Assembly: GCA_963715625.1 (NCBI GenBank)
Contig: OY970260.1
Coordinates: forward strand, 1,426,001-1,490,000
Reading direction: 5' to 3'
Length of the DNA stretch: 64,000 bases
Origin: VRUE01 sp963715625
Lineage (GTDB): Bacteria > Actinomycetota > Thermoleophilia > Solirubrobacterales > 70-9
The position numbers and the translations under genes are program-made. Positions within the stretch are counted from its first letter, which is position 1; each line of letters opens with the position of its first letter. Below, one piece after another: positions 16,841-24,533 of the stretch. A model generated the notes under the pieces. That model searched no databases. It saw only the letters and a list, made by a program, of their open reading frames with translations, and was not told the origin of the DNA.

Positions 16841-16925
16841 CACCCAGGCAAGCTTCCGATCAGCTCCGTGATCAGGCTGGCCTCGAGGGTGCACTCGCCG
16901 GGCCGCGCAGCCACGCCGGCGACGC
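16841..16925 (+). pseudogene. Doc/Fic-type toxin fragment
   Basis: The plus strand reads RQASDQLRDQAGLEGAL, which matches the segment TGQAADQLRDQAGLESALGR of the truncated Doc gene at 24534. Only about 20 residues are recognisable, and there is no start and no HxFxDGNKR motif. It directly precedes the integrase fragment at 17040, repeating an association of Doc and integrase pieces seen again at 22-25 kb. Confidence 0.5.
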
Positions 16926-17039
16926 CCCAGCGGCTTGCGCCGTCAGTGCGCGGACGCGACGCGGCCGATCCCGTAGCTTGCCCGGTTGCTGGTCCGTCCT
17001 GGTAGGGCAGTGGATATCCGCTGTCCCCTTGGGAGGAGG

Positions 17040-17220
17040 ATCCCGTGACCGTGCGGGAAGGCCGTGGCCGGCCGCCGCGGCACGAACGCAATTCCGGCGC
17101 CTGGCGCGCTGGGCCGGTGTCCGCCGCCGCTTCGCGCCGCACCAGCTGCGCCACGCCCACGCCGTTGAAATGCCACGAGAGGGCGTCCCATTGAATGTGA
17201 TCCAGCGCCAACTCGGGGCG
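17040..17220 (+). pseudogene. Tyrosine-recombinase C-terminal fragment (second copy)
   Basis: The frame reads AAARTQFRRLARWAGVRRRF then APHQLRHAHAVEMPREG and VPLNVIQRQLG, ending before the catalytic Tyr. Over about 170 bases it is almost identical to the integrase at 22377 (single-base differences only, such as CCACGAG for GCCCGAG). It lacks everything N-terminal to the box-II region. It is therefore a duplicated remnant, not an active gene. Confidence 0.7.
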
Positions 17221-17242
17221 AAGACTGCTCACCTATCTGGCG

Positions 17243-17644
17243 CTAGTCAGCCCACCAGTCGCGCTGGCCATCGACGTCTTCGCGCGGAGCCTCGCCGAGA
17301 TTGGGCGCGCCGATGACGAGGATCTCGAGGCCCTCCGGCCCGGCCTCGTAGCCTCGCCACGTACCGGGCGGGACGCGCACCGCGTCCCATTCCTTGAGCT
17401 CGACGATCTCGTCGTCGAGCTTCATCCGCCCGCTCCCGCGCAGGACCACGTACACCTCCTCCTGCTTCTTGTGCGTGTGGCCGTACGGAAAGCGATAGCC
17501 GGGCGGGACGCGCTGGTAGCTGAGGCCGGATTGCTCGAGCTCGAGCGCCTGGGTCGCCATGCGGAACTCCAGGTCCGGCGAGCCGTCGAAGTTGGGCCCG
17601 ACGTCCTCCAGGTCCTCCTTGAGGTTCCTGAGAGTGAACGGCAC
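17243..17644 (-). CDS. Cupin-domain protein
   Basis: 133 residues. The double-stranded beta-helix motifs are clear: motif 1 is GYRFPYGHTHKKQEEVYVVL with His-x-His and Glu ligands, followed by GSGRMKLDDEIVELKEWD, and motif 2 is VRVPPGTWRGYEAGPEG, in which the usual His is replaced. The final strand is LEILVIGAP. Single cupins of this size bind a metal and small ligands; substrate unknown. The stop lies next to the integrase remnant. Confidence 0.8.
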   Translation of the reverse strand: MPFTLRNLKEDLEDVGPNFDGSPDLEFRMATQALELEQSGLSYQRVPPGYRFPYGHTHKKQEEVYVVLRGSGRMKLDDEIVELKEWDAVRVPPGTWRGYEAGPEGLEILVIGAPNLGEAPREDVDGQRDWWAD

Positions 17645-17664
17645 GGCGCAATTCTATGGCTCCC

Positions 17665-17860
17665 CTGGCTGGGGTCGCCGTCTCCGCCAGCCCCAATCAG
17701 CAGCCTGCCGTCGAAGCGCGGCGGCGAGGCCAGGTAGCGCTGTGGCAGGGACCGCGGATCTGCGCCTCAACCGCGTCCTCCCACGGTGTCCCCGTGCCCG
17801 CATGATCTCGATGTTCACGGCAGCGAAGCGTCTGTCTTTGGTGGATCGGCCACGGAGAGA
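17665..17860 (-). pseudogene. Mosaic of GNAT-gene and ORF6N-gene fragments
   Basis: Bases about 17670-17790 repeat, with about 90 per cent identity by eye, the region 21870-21985 of the GNAT gene (GTPWEDAVEAQIRGP is recognisable on the minus strand). Joined to it, at about 17800-17850, is sequence coding AAVNIEIMRA, matching AIAVNVEIMRAF of the ORF6N gene at 12554. Two unrelated gene pieces are thus fused with no usable frame. Confidence 0.5.
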
Positions 17861-17913
17861 GAGATTGGCACGCGGGACGGACTCCGCTGCCCCCAGGATG
17901 GGGCAGTTGTATC

Positions 17914-17990
17914 CGCCATCTACCGGACTGCTGTTCGCCATTTGCCGGTATGGTATTCGCCATCTACCGGACCGCTGTTCGCCATTTGCC
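17914..17990. repeat. Four phased 11-bp repeats upstream of the DUF4143 ATPase
   Basis: The 11-mer CGCCAT(C/T)T(A/G)CC occurs at 17914, 17936, 17958 and 17980, exactly 22 bases apart each time (two helical turns). Seen at a larger scale this is a 33-bp direct repeat, 17914-17946 and 17958-17990, with one mismatch. It ends 13 bases before the ATG of the ATPase gene. Helical phasing right before a start codon suggests an operator bound cooperatively on one face. Confidence 0.65.
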
Positions 17991-18002
17991 TTGAATCCAT
18001 CG

Positions 18003-19247
18003 ATGCCCCCGACCACCGACATGTTCCTCCGCAACACCCAGCCGCTGGTGCTCGAAGCGCTCGCGGACACGCGGGTCGTATTCATCGCTGGCGCAAGGCA
18101 GGTGGGGAAGAGCACGCTGGCACAGCAGATTGCGCGAACAGGCCATCCCGCCGACGAGCTCAGCCTCGATGTCCGCGCGACGCGCGAGGCGGCCCTTGCC
18201 GATCCGGAGGGCTTCGTCGCGGGTTTGCAAGGCCCAGCTTTCATCGATGAGATCCAGCGTGCGCCCGACCTGCTGCTAGCTATCAAGCGTGCCGTTGACA
18301 GGGACCTCACGCCGGGGCGCTTCCTGCTCACCGGCTCGGCCAATCTGCTAACCGCGCGCAAGGTCAAGGATGCGCTTACCGGGCGCATGGAGACCATTCC
18401 GCTCTGGCCGCTTGCCCAAAGCGAGATCCACGGGAGCACCGGCAACTTCGTCGATGCGCTCTTTGCGGCTGAACCCCCACGCGTGGCCGGTGCCGCCGTT
18501 GGCCGCGAAGCCTTCGTCGAGGTCGTGGCGGCCGGCGGCTATCCAGAGGCACGAGTGCGCAGCGGCCGCCGCCGAGCCCGCTGGTTCGCCAGCTATCTGG
18601 ATACGACGCTCGATAGAGACCTGCGCGAGATCAGCGACGCCCGAAAGCTTCACGAGGTCCCACGCTTGCTGCGATTGCTCGCCTCGCAGGCCGCGAACGT
18701 TCTCTCCTATCGCGCCGCCGCCGCCAAGCTCGACCTGACGCACGACACCGTGCGCGAGTACATAGGTCTGCTGCAAACGGTGTTCCTCGTGCACCTGCTG
18801 CCCGCCTGGCGTCCCGGCATCGGAGCGCGTGAGGTACACGCTCCGAAGGCGTACCTGCTCGACGCCGGGCTGCTGGCGTACCTGCTCGGCGCCGACGAGC
18901 GCCGCATCGAAGCCGACGACCAGATCACCGGGAAGGTGCTCGAGAACTTCGTCGTCACCGAGGTGCTCAAGCACGCCGACTGGGCCGCTACCGACAGCTC
19001 CGCCTACCACTACCGCCAGCGAGAGGATGAGGTGGATCTCCTGCTGGAGAACCGCGTAGGGGAGATCGTGGGGATCGAGGTGAAGGCGGCGGCGTCCATT
19101 GACCGTAGGGACGTTCGAGCAATGGAGAAGCTGCGGGACAACAGAGGCGCACGGTTCAAGGCCGGGGTTGTCGTATGCACGTGTGAGCAGACGATTCCGC
19201 TCGGCGATCGGCTTTGGGCTGTGCCTCTGAGTGGGCTATGGGCATGA
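18003..19247 (+). CDS. AAA ATPase with DUF4143 domain
   Basis: 414 residues, ATG at 18003. Walker A is VVFIAGARQVGKSTLAQQIA and Walker B-like is PAFIDEIQRAPDLLLAIKRA; TPGRFLLTGSANLL is the sensor strand. The C-terminal half is the DUF4143 part with SYLDTTLDRDLREISDARKL and DEVDLLLENRVGEIVGIEVK, a PD-(D/E)xK nuclease-like D..D..E-x-K pattern. Such proteins are common, sporadic, and of uncertain role (possibly nuclease-linked). Length is normal and the gene looks intact. Phased repeats precede it. Confidence 0.82.
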   Translation: MPPTTDMFLRNTQPLVLEALADTRVVFIAGARQVGKSTLAQQIARTGHPADELSLDVRATREAALADPEGFVAGLQGPAFIDEIQRAPDLLLAIKRAVDRDLTPGRFLLTGSANLLTARKVKDALTGRMETIPLWPLAQSEIHGSTGNFVDALFAAEPPRVAGAAVGREAFVEVVAAGGYPEARVRSGRRRARWFASYLDTTLDRDLREISDARKLHEVPRLLRLLASQAANVLSYRAAAAKLDLTHDTVREYIGLLQTVFLVHLLPAWRPGIGAREVHAPKAYLLDAGLLAYLLGADERRIEADDQITGKVLENFVVTEVLKHADWAATDSSAYHYRQREDEVDLLLENRVGEIVGIEVKAAASIDRRDVRAMEKLRDNRGARFKAGVVVCTCEQTIPLGDRLWAVPLSGLWA

Positions 19248-19431
19248 AGGCCGTGTGGACTCCCGCTTTGCGCGATAAACGTCAGTCTGCAAAGACCAAC
19301 ACTATGAAGGCGGCAACAAGCCCGGCAGCTACAAGGAGTCCTGGCAAGAGAAGCTCGCGTCGGCGACGCGTGAGCAGGCCCTCGTACGCATTCAACGTGG
19401 GCTCGAGATCGTTGTACTGAAATGTCGACCG

Positions 19432-19764
19432 TTAACGGGCTACTCCAGCTAGCACCATGCTGACAAGCGCACCAGCGAAAAAAGCAGTGGGCAGAATTGC
19501 GAGTACGATCGGCACCGCATGGAATCTTGGCACCCCTCCGAGAGCAACCGTAGCCGCGGTTGAGGCAGTCAGTAGTGCGGCAGAAAGCGCCTGAAGCGTC
19601 TGGGTGGTTGCGCGAACAAATTCCAGATTGCTCGCCAAGACCAGCCTGGTCAACTCAAGCGTCAGTAGTTTGGCCGCGGCGTCGCGCTCGGTGTCGGCTT
19701 CTACGGACTCCTCATCGGGCGTCCTGCCCGCGACACCCGAAGGGCTACCGGGATTTGCAATCAC
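19432..19764 (-). CDS. Small membrane protein (2 TM)
   Basis: 110 residues, GTG start seven bases after the stop of the zinc-ribbon gene, so the two form a micro-operon. After an acidic 40-residue N-terminus and a helical stretch (KLLTLELTRLVLASNLEFVR) there are two hydrophobic segments, ALSAALLTASTAATVALGGV and VPIVLAILPTAFFAGALVSM. After its TAA (19432-19434) the same frame stays open to 19282 and codes another one-TM segment (ELLLPGLLVAAGLVAAFIVL) without an obvious start codon; that part may be a lost C-terminus or a second small gene. Confidence 0.55.
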   Translation of the reverse strand: MIANPGSPSGVAGRTPDEESVEADTERDAAAKLLTLELTRLVLASNLEFVRATTQTLQALSAALLTASTAATVALGGVPRFHAVPIVLAILPTAFFAGALVSMVLAGVAR

Positions 19765-19770
19765 TCGATG

Positions 19771-19911
19771 TTAGGCCTTTGGGTTTATTTCCATGCCAGT
19801 TGAACTGTCAAAAACCGTCCCACACTTCTTGCAACTGATCTTTGCTCCATGCTTGTAGGCGGGGAGGAAGATAACTTTCGTATGGCACTTTGGGCAACTA
19901 GCGGCGGGCAT
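19771..19911 (-). CDS. 46-residue zinc-ribbon protein
   Basis: Reading the minus strand from ATG at 19911 gives MPAASCPKCHTKVIFLPAYK followed by a second knuckle SCKKCGTVFD and a TAA at 19771. Two CxxC knuckles 22 residues apart make a zinc ribbon of the zinc-ribbon/MJ0042 type. Small ribbon proteins like this may bind nucleic acid or act as a recruiting module. The gene is too short for usual ORF calling. It is seven bases upstream of the two-TM protein gene. Confidence 0.62.
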   Translation of the reverse strand: MPAASCPKCHTKVIFLPAYKHGAKISCKKCGTVFDSSTGMEINPKA

Positions 19912-20289
19912 TAGATGTTCCTCGTTCCCTCAAGTTTATTGAATCTGCCATGAGGCACCGCTAATGTCAAGGCCCTGTCTCGGGCTCTGGAGCCGTTGAG
20001 AACCTCTCTTACGCAGCCTCTGCTTCGCGCGACGTGCGGCACCATGTGCGCGAAGCCCCAACCACGCGAATGCAGCGCGCCCGGTGGGACTCGACCGCCT
20101 TGGCTGGTGGCGTTCCGGACCGCGTCGAGCCGTTGTGAGCGGTCTTTGCCGGCCAAATCCATGTGGATAGCAAAGACCAAAGCCTGGTCGGGCATCTTCG
20201 TTCTACGCTGGAGAGATGGCAGTCGGTAGCGGCCGGGGTGCATGGGAGCAGCGGCGGACTTTCCGCCTGGCGGGAACGGCTCGGAGCAG
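19912..20289. other. Intergenic stretch upstream of the AlbA_2 gene
   Basis: No convincing gene. A minus-strand frame across 19911-20194 is open but has no recognisable features. The stretch carries one copy of the GCTTCGCGCGA motif (20022-20032). The 3' part, with GGAG eight bases before 20290, must hold the promoter and ribosome site of the downstream gene. Confidence 0.35.
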
Positions 20290-21393
20290 ATGACGCTTGA
20301 TCCCGTTCGATTTCGCGTTCGTGAGGGCCAGTTCGAGGTTCCAGGGAAGGGGCAGTTCGCGATGCGCCGCGACGAATCCCTGGTGCTTCCGATCCAGCTT
20401 CTTTCGAACGCCAGCGCTACCCAACTGCGAAACGCAATCACCGGCTGGGGGACGCGATTCAATACCCCGCGGCAGATCTACTTTTCGGTGGCGCCATGGG
20501 AGGAGTTCGATCCCGAGACCTCTCTTGTTGAGGATCTATCCCTGACGATCGATGCGTTCGACGACGAGTTCAATCTTGAAGCCTATTTTTCCCTAGCGCC
20601 GGGGGAGCCATTCGAGGAGGATCGATGGAGGACCCTTGTCGGACCGTTGCTCGATGATTTGGGTGCGGCATGGAACGGATCTTGGACCGACGATGACTAT
20701 GGGCCCGGTCTCGTGGTCTCCCTTGTCGCTCGCTTTTCGGCCCGGGGACGATCCGTGGGGGAACTCTTCGACGCCGCTACTCAATTTCAACAGTTGGTTT
20801 GGGCTGCGACTGGGAAAGCCGAGCTTTCGGCATCACGGGTTGCCCAGCTAGTCCGGGGTGGGTATGCGTCGGCGCTCGTCGGACAGCCTGAGAACAGCTG
20901 GATTGACGTGAAGGAGCAGCCCTACAGCCTGCGCACGACCCAGCAGAAACTTGAGCTAGCGAAGGATGTTGCGGCCTTCGCGAATACGGGATCGGAAGCC
21001 GTCATTTTCATTGGATTTCGCACGAAGCAGGGAATCAATGGGGAGGTCATCGATCAACCGAGACCCTTCCCATCCAAGGCGATGAACGTCCAGGCGATGC
21101 TCGATTCGCTGAACGGTTGGATCGTTCCACCTCTTTTAGACGTTGAGGTCGAGGTGATCGAGCTCACCGCAGAACGGTCGTTCGGCCTTATTCGCATACC
21201 GGCACAGGATCCGAGCGCCCTTCCAGTGATGGTCGCCGGCGCGATTCTGGACGGAAACCTTGTCGGGACGCACCTGACGATCCCGCTTAGAGCGGGAGAC
21301 AGGACGGTCTATGCCGATGTGGCTCGAGTCCACTCGCTAATTGCCGCCGGAAGGGCGGCTCTCTCTGGGGAAGCGCAGATCGCGGGAGATTGA
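20290..21393 (+). CDS. AlbA_2/Schlafen-type putative DNA-binding protein
   Basis: 367 residues from ATG 20290 (GGAG eight bases upstream); an ATG at 20242 in frame would add 16 residues. The N-terminal 190 residues are an unrecognised alpha/beta region. From about residue 203, NSWIDVKEQPYSLRTTQQKL then ELAKDVAAFANTGSEAVIFI match the AlbA_2 domain (E.xWlEFK....KdiaAfANt.GG.llIGv), with the Lys and Asn-Thr positions kept. AlbA_2 proteins relate to the Schlafen core and often occur in defence or mobile regions. The N-terminal domain may be a sensor. Confidence 0.7.
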   Translation: MTLDPVRFRVREGQFEVPGKGQFAMRRDESLVLPIQLLSNASATQLRNAITGWGTRFNTPRQIYFSVAPWEEFDPETSLVEDLSLTIDAFDDEFNLEAYFSLAPGEPFEEDRWRTLVGPLLDDLGAAWNGSWTDDDYGPGLVVSLVARFSARGRSVGELFDAATQFQQLVWAATGKAELSASRVAQLVRGGYASALVGQPENSWIDVKEQPYSLRTTQQKLELAKDVAAFANTGSEAVIFIGFRTKQGINGEVIDQPRPFPSKAMNVQAMLDSLNGWIVPPLLDVEVEVIELTAERSFGLIRIPAQDPSALPVMVAGAILDGNLVGTHLTIPLRAGDRTVYADVARVHSLIAAGRAALSGEAQIAGD

Positions 21394-21535
21394 TCGTGGT
21401 GGTTGTCACAGAGGCTCTGCTCCTATCGAAGCGGCTCAATGTGTAGCCCGCGATTCCTCGGCGTTGCTGGTGGGTCTTGGGCCGGTCTACTCCCGCTTTG
21501 CGCGAAATACACGAGAGCGCGTCCCGGCGTGATCG

Positions 21536-22061
21536 TCAGGCGATCTGTGGTAGCTCGCCCCAGCGCTGAGCCAGAAGGTCAGAGTGAGGGTCGGGGTGCT
21601 CGTCGGTCAGGCCGACACGGTCGCACAGCGCCAGGCTGCGCTGGTTGCGGCGGTCGACCCGGACGAAGGTGCGTGGGTGTCGGCCGAGGGCGATCATCTG
21701 CTTGAAGATCGCAAGGAGCATCAACTCTCCCAGCGAGACCTCCCGTCCCTCGGGCAAGCGCACGAGCGTGCCGCGGGCTTGCCGGGAGACCGCCACGACC
21801 TCCGTATAGCCGACGTCGGGCTCAAGGGGCCGGCTCGATGTGATGGGCGCCGATGACGAGGACGTTCCCGTCTCCGCCGCCCCCAATCAGCAGCCTGCCG
21901 TCGAAGCGCGGCGGCGAGGCCAGGTAGCGTCGCGGCAGGGGACCGCGGGTCTGCGCCTCGACCGCGTCCTCCCACGGTGTCCCCGTGCTGCAGCGAAAGG
22001 CGTCGAGCAGGGGTAGATCGCCAGCCACGAGGGCCCTGATCAGGACCTCGTCGGACTTCAC
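21536..22061 (-). pseudogene. GNAT-family acetyltransferase-like gene with frameshift
   Basis: From 22061 the frame reads VLIRALVAGDLPLLDAFRCS, TPWEDAVEAQTRGPLP, VLVIGAHHIEP. At about 21836 a one-base shift is needed to continue as EPDVGYTEVVAVSRQARGTL, then ELMLLAIFKQMIALGRHPRT, FVRVDRRNQRSLALCDRVGL. The joined product has the GNAT layout (VVAVxxxxRGxGxG-like segment, Asn before the last helix). Its ATG overlaps the stop of the 22058 antitoxin-like gene, so this was a coupled pair. The shift lies in a CCCC run and might be a sequencing error. Confidence 0.6.
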
Positions 22062-22279
22062 TTAACGTCGGGAATGCCGTCCGGGACTGAGATCGTGGGC
22101 GCGCCAGTCACGGACAGCGCCTGGGGGTCGACGTCGGCGAGCACCTTCCCCCAGGCCGTTCCGTAGATGTCAGAGGGCGTGGCTCCGGCGCGGGCGCCAG
22201 CAACCAGCGCGAGGGCGTCGGCGGCCTCTTCCTCGCTCATCTCGGAAACGACCCGCTGCAGGCGTTCCTTGACGGTCAT
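22058..22279 (-). CDS. Small antitoxin-like protein upstream of the GNAT gene
   Basis: 73 residues. MTVKERLQRVVSEMSEEEAA then DALALVAGARAG is a helical antitoxin-type N-terminus (LxxLVxxLSEEEAxxALxYL). The rest is Pro/Asp-rich and likely flexible. It overlaps the GNAT-like gene by four bases. The arrangement resembles toxin-antitoxin modules with a GNAT toxin, although this antitoxin lacks an obvious ribbon-helix-helix. Confidence 0.55.
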   Translation of the reverse strand: MTVKERLQRVVSEMSEEEAADALALVAGARAGATPSDIYGTAWGKVLADVDPQALSVTGAPTISVPDGIPDVK

Positions 22280-22376
22280 ACCGGCATTCTACTGGCACGG
22301 GGGGCGGGTCCGAGCCCTTCCCCGCCGCCAAAGGTCTCCCTTGACGAGGGGCCCAGCCCAATCCGAGGAGGAGACC

Positions 22377-23077
22377 ATGGACCCCGTTACTCAACTTGAC
22401 GCCGCAGGCCGTCAACGCTCGCCAGCCACGCTCCCTGGCTACCACGCCGGTCGCGCTCCGCAGAACAAGGGCCGCAGCTACCCCGCCGATCCACCGCGGG
22501 TGGAGGAGATCGTCGCCGTGATGCGCCAAGCCGGGGAGAGGCCGGCGGGACTGCGCTTTCGAGGACTGGCAGCCATCCTCTGGCGAGCCGGTCTTCGGAT
22601 CAGCGAGGCTTTGGCGCTCTCCGAGGGAGACCTCGAGCCCCGGCGCGGAGCGATGCTCGTCCGCCATGGCAAGGGTGGCAAGCGCCGCGAGGTTGGGATG
22701 GACGATTGGGGATGGCAGCCGCTCGATCCCTGGCTGAAGCTCAGGATGGAGCTGCCGGTTGGCGCGCTTTTCTGCGTGGTCAGCGGGCCCACGGCGGGAA
22801 GGCCGTGGTCGGCCGCCGCGGCACGGACGCAATTCCGGCGCCTGGCGCGCCGGGCCGGTGTCCGCCGCCGCTTCGCGCCGCACCAGCTGCGCCACGCCCA
22901 CGCCGTTGAAATGGCCCGAGAGGGCGTCCCGTTGAATGTGATCCAGCGCCAACTCGGGCACGCCGACCTCGGGATCACCTCGGTCACCTGCAAGGGATCG
23001 ACAGCAGCGAGATCGTCGATGTCGTCCACGGACGGCGTGCCCCCGTGATACCTGCGGCCATTGCGCTGGGCCCGTAG
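22377..23077 (+). pseudogene. Tyrosine recombinase/integrase, frameshifted at the catalytic Tyr
   Basis: ATG at 22377 follows a strong GAGGAGGAG site. The frame shows LAAILWRAGLRISEALALSE (box I, catalytic Arg), GKGGKRREVGMDD (beta-hairpin Lys), and APHQLRHAHAVEMAREG with LGHADLGITSV (box II, His-x-x-Arg and His). The annotated frame then diverges. Inserting one base after 22985 restores TSVYLQGIDSSEIVDVVHGR, including the nucleophilic Tyr, with a stop at 23075-23077. The N-terminal SAM-like domain is also very short. The enzyme is therefore most likely dead. Confidence 0.72.
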
Positions 23078-23156
23078 AGGACGCTCCGACTACTGCGACT
23101 CGACAATCCGTTCCACGCGAAAGCGGAAGTGAAGACGACGGTTCAGGCCGCTGCGC

Positions 23157-23612
23157 TCAGCGACCACGAAGCGCTTTGTTTGCAAGTTTGTCCGCTTCGG
23201 CATTCCATTTTCGCGGGATCCACGAAACCCTGTGGTTGGGAAACCCCTTGAGCAGGGAGCACGCTTTCGCGTGCAGGGGTCTTATTTGCTCGCTGCCAAC
23301 CGTCGCGCGGCCGTTTACCTGGTCGACCACGAGCTCCGAGTCGAGGAACACCCGGATGCGTTGGATTTTGTATCTGCGGGCGAGCTCGAGTCCTTCGATC
23401 AGAGCCCGATACTCCGCAACGGTGTTGATGGCGGGTCCGATCGGCCTGGAGATCTCCTTGATTAGGTGACCATCGGGGTCCTTGAGGACGACTCCGATCG
23501 CACCTTGAGCTGGATTGTCGGTGGTCCCGGTGCCGGAACCGTCGGTCTTCAGTAGATAGTTGCGCTTCGACGGCTCCGGATGGTCGCCTTCGTGCGTTTC
23601 GGGCACTGGCAT
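23157..23612 (-). CDS. RNase H-like protein (RnhA type)
   Basis: 151 residues. The RNase H fold acids are visible in order: LLKTDGSGTG (Asp1), EYRALIEGLELARRYKIQRI (Glu), VFLDSELVVDQVNGR (Asp), and VSWIPRKWNAEADKLANKAL (final Asp). GAIGVVLKDPDG is the second strand. It should cleave the RNA strand of RNA:DNA hybrids or act on a related substrate. It is a stand-alone gene next to the integrase remnant, on the opposite strand. Confidence 0.82.
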   Translation of the reverse strand: MPVPETHEGDHPEPSKRNYLLKTDGSGTGTTDNPAQGAIGVVLKDPDGHLIKEISRPIGPAINTVAEYRALIEGLELARRYKIQRIRVFLDSELVVDQVNGRATVGSEQIRPLHAKACSLLKGFPNHRVSWIPRKWNAEADKLANKALRGR

Positions 23613-23698
23613 GAAGCCAATCTATCTCACGCCGAGCGGGCACCGAGCGGATGCCTCCGTTCGCTAGCGCTTTGCGCGAGGAGCGGCGCGACTATACG

Positions 23699-24104
23699 AT
23701 GGCCGCCGTGAATCGGGCTCTTGTGAGCAAGCTGACGCTCAACGGCTTGATCTGGGGCCGGATGACGTTCGGCGTCGCGGCCTGGCTGGCGCCACGGCCC
23801 GTCGGCAACGCGGTCGGTCTCGATAATGAGTGGGAATCCACAGGCTGTCTATCTGGTTCGGATCCTGGCTGTGCGTGATCTCGTTCTCGCCTGCGGTGCT
23901 CTCGGAACCGACGGAGAGGTTCGGCGCCAGTGGCTGCTCGCTGGTCTGGCGTGCGACAGCGCTGACACTCTCGCCGGAGTCGCTGCGGGGCGCGGCGGAT
24001 ACCTACCGAAGCGCACGAGCTTCTACGTGACCGTGTTTGCCCTCTCTGGTGTGGCTGCAGCCATGGCTGTCCTGCGCGAGCAATCGGGCGCGACTTCCGC
24101 GTAA
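23699..24104 (+). pseudogene. DUF4267-like membrane protein with frameshift
   Basis: The first frame (ATG 23699) reads LTLNGLIWGRMTFGVAAWLA then PRPVGNAVGLDN. At about 23828 a one-base shift is needed to continue with GNPQAVYLVRILAVRDLVLA, CGALGTDGEV and FYVTVFALSGVAAAMAVLRE. The joined product has three to four hydrophobic segments and the R-x-x-(A/G)-x-RDL motif of small DUF4267-type membrane proteins. Either the gene is recently broken or the base call is wrong. Confidence 0.55.
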
Positions 24105-24255
24105 AGCCCCGGATCCATTCCAAGCCGTATTCACGACACTCTCGCTTCGCGCGAAAGTGGGCACGGGGTCGCCGGGATGTCCGGTTTGGATGGGGACGAT
24201 CCGTCGCGTTCGCTGCGTGTCAACATGGAGGCCTCCGGCGTGGGATATCCGCGTG

Positions 24256-24267
24256 TATACTGACCGC
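24256..24267 (+). promoter_or_regulatory. -10 element for near-leaderless transcription of the AbrB gene
   Basis: TATACT at 24256-24261 is a good -10 hexamer only six bases before the ATG. Transcription would begin at or near the start codon, giving a leaderless mRNA as is common in actinobacteria. No good -35 is visible. Confidence 0.45.
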
Positions 24268-24522
24268 ATGAAGGTGGTCAAGGTTCGCCGGGTCGGCAAC
24301 AGCAACGTGGTTTCGATACCGCGCGAGTTTGAGTCGCGCGGCTACGCCGCCGGAACCTCGGTGCTCGTCGAGGAGCTCCAAGGTGGCGAGCTGCGGATCA
24401 TGCCGACCGAGCAGGTACGCGATCGGATTCGCGGCATCGGACAGCGCGTAGTTGATGAGCACGCCGAGGCGCTGCAGATCCTTGCCGAGCACGATCCAGA
24501 CGATCAGAGCGCCAAGCAGTAG
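24268..24522 (+). CDS. AbrB/SpoVT-type antitoxin
   Basis: 84 residues. MKVVKVRRVGNSNVVSIPRE then FESRGYAAGTSVLVEEL is a swapped-hairpin AbrB DNA-binding domain (Gly-Asn-Ser and PRE turn). The C-terminal half is acidic and helical (IGQRVVDEHAEALQILAEHD) and would bind a toxin. It precedes a truncated Doc-type gene by 11 bases, matching the usual antitoxin-Doc order. Confidence 0.75.
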   Translation: MKVVKVRRVGNSNVVSIPREFESRGYAAGTSVLVEELQGGELRIMPTEQVRDRIRGIGQRVVDEHAEALQILAEHDPDDQSAKQ

Positions 24523-24533
24523 ACAGGCCGCCG

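Noticed and set aside
19911..20462. 183-codon minus-strand frame upstream of the zinc-ribbon gene
   Set aside because: It has no recognisable features, overlaps the well-supported AlbA_2 gene start, and its composition looks like a chance frame.
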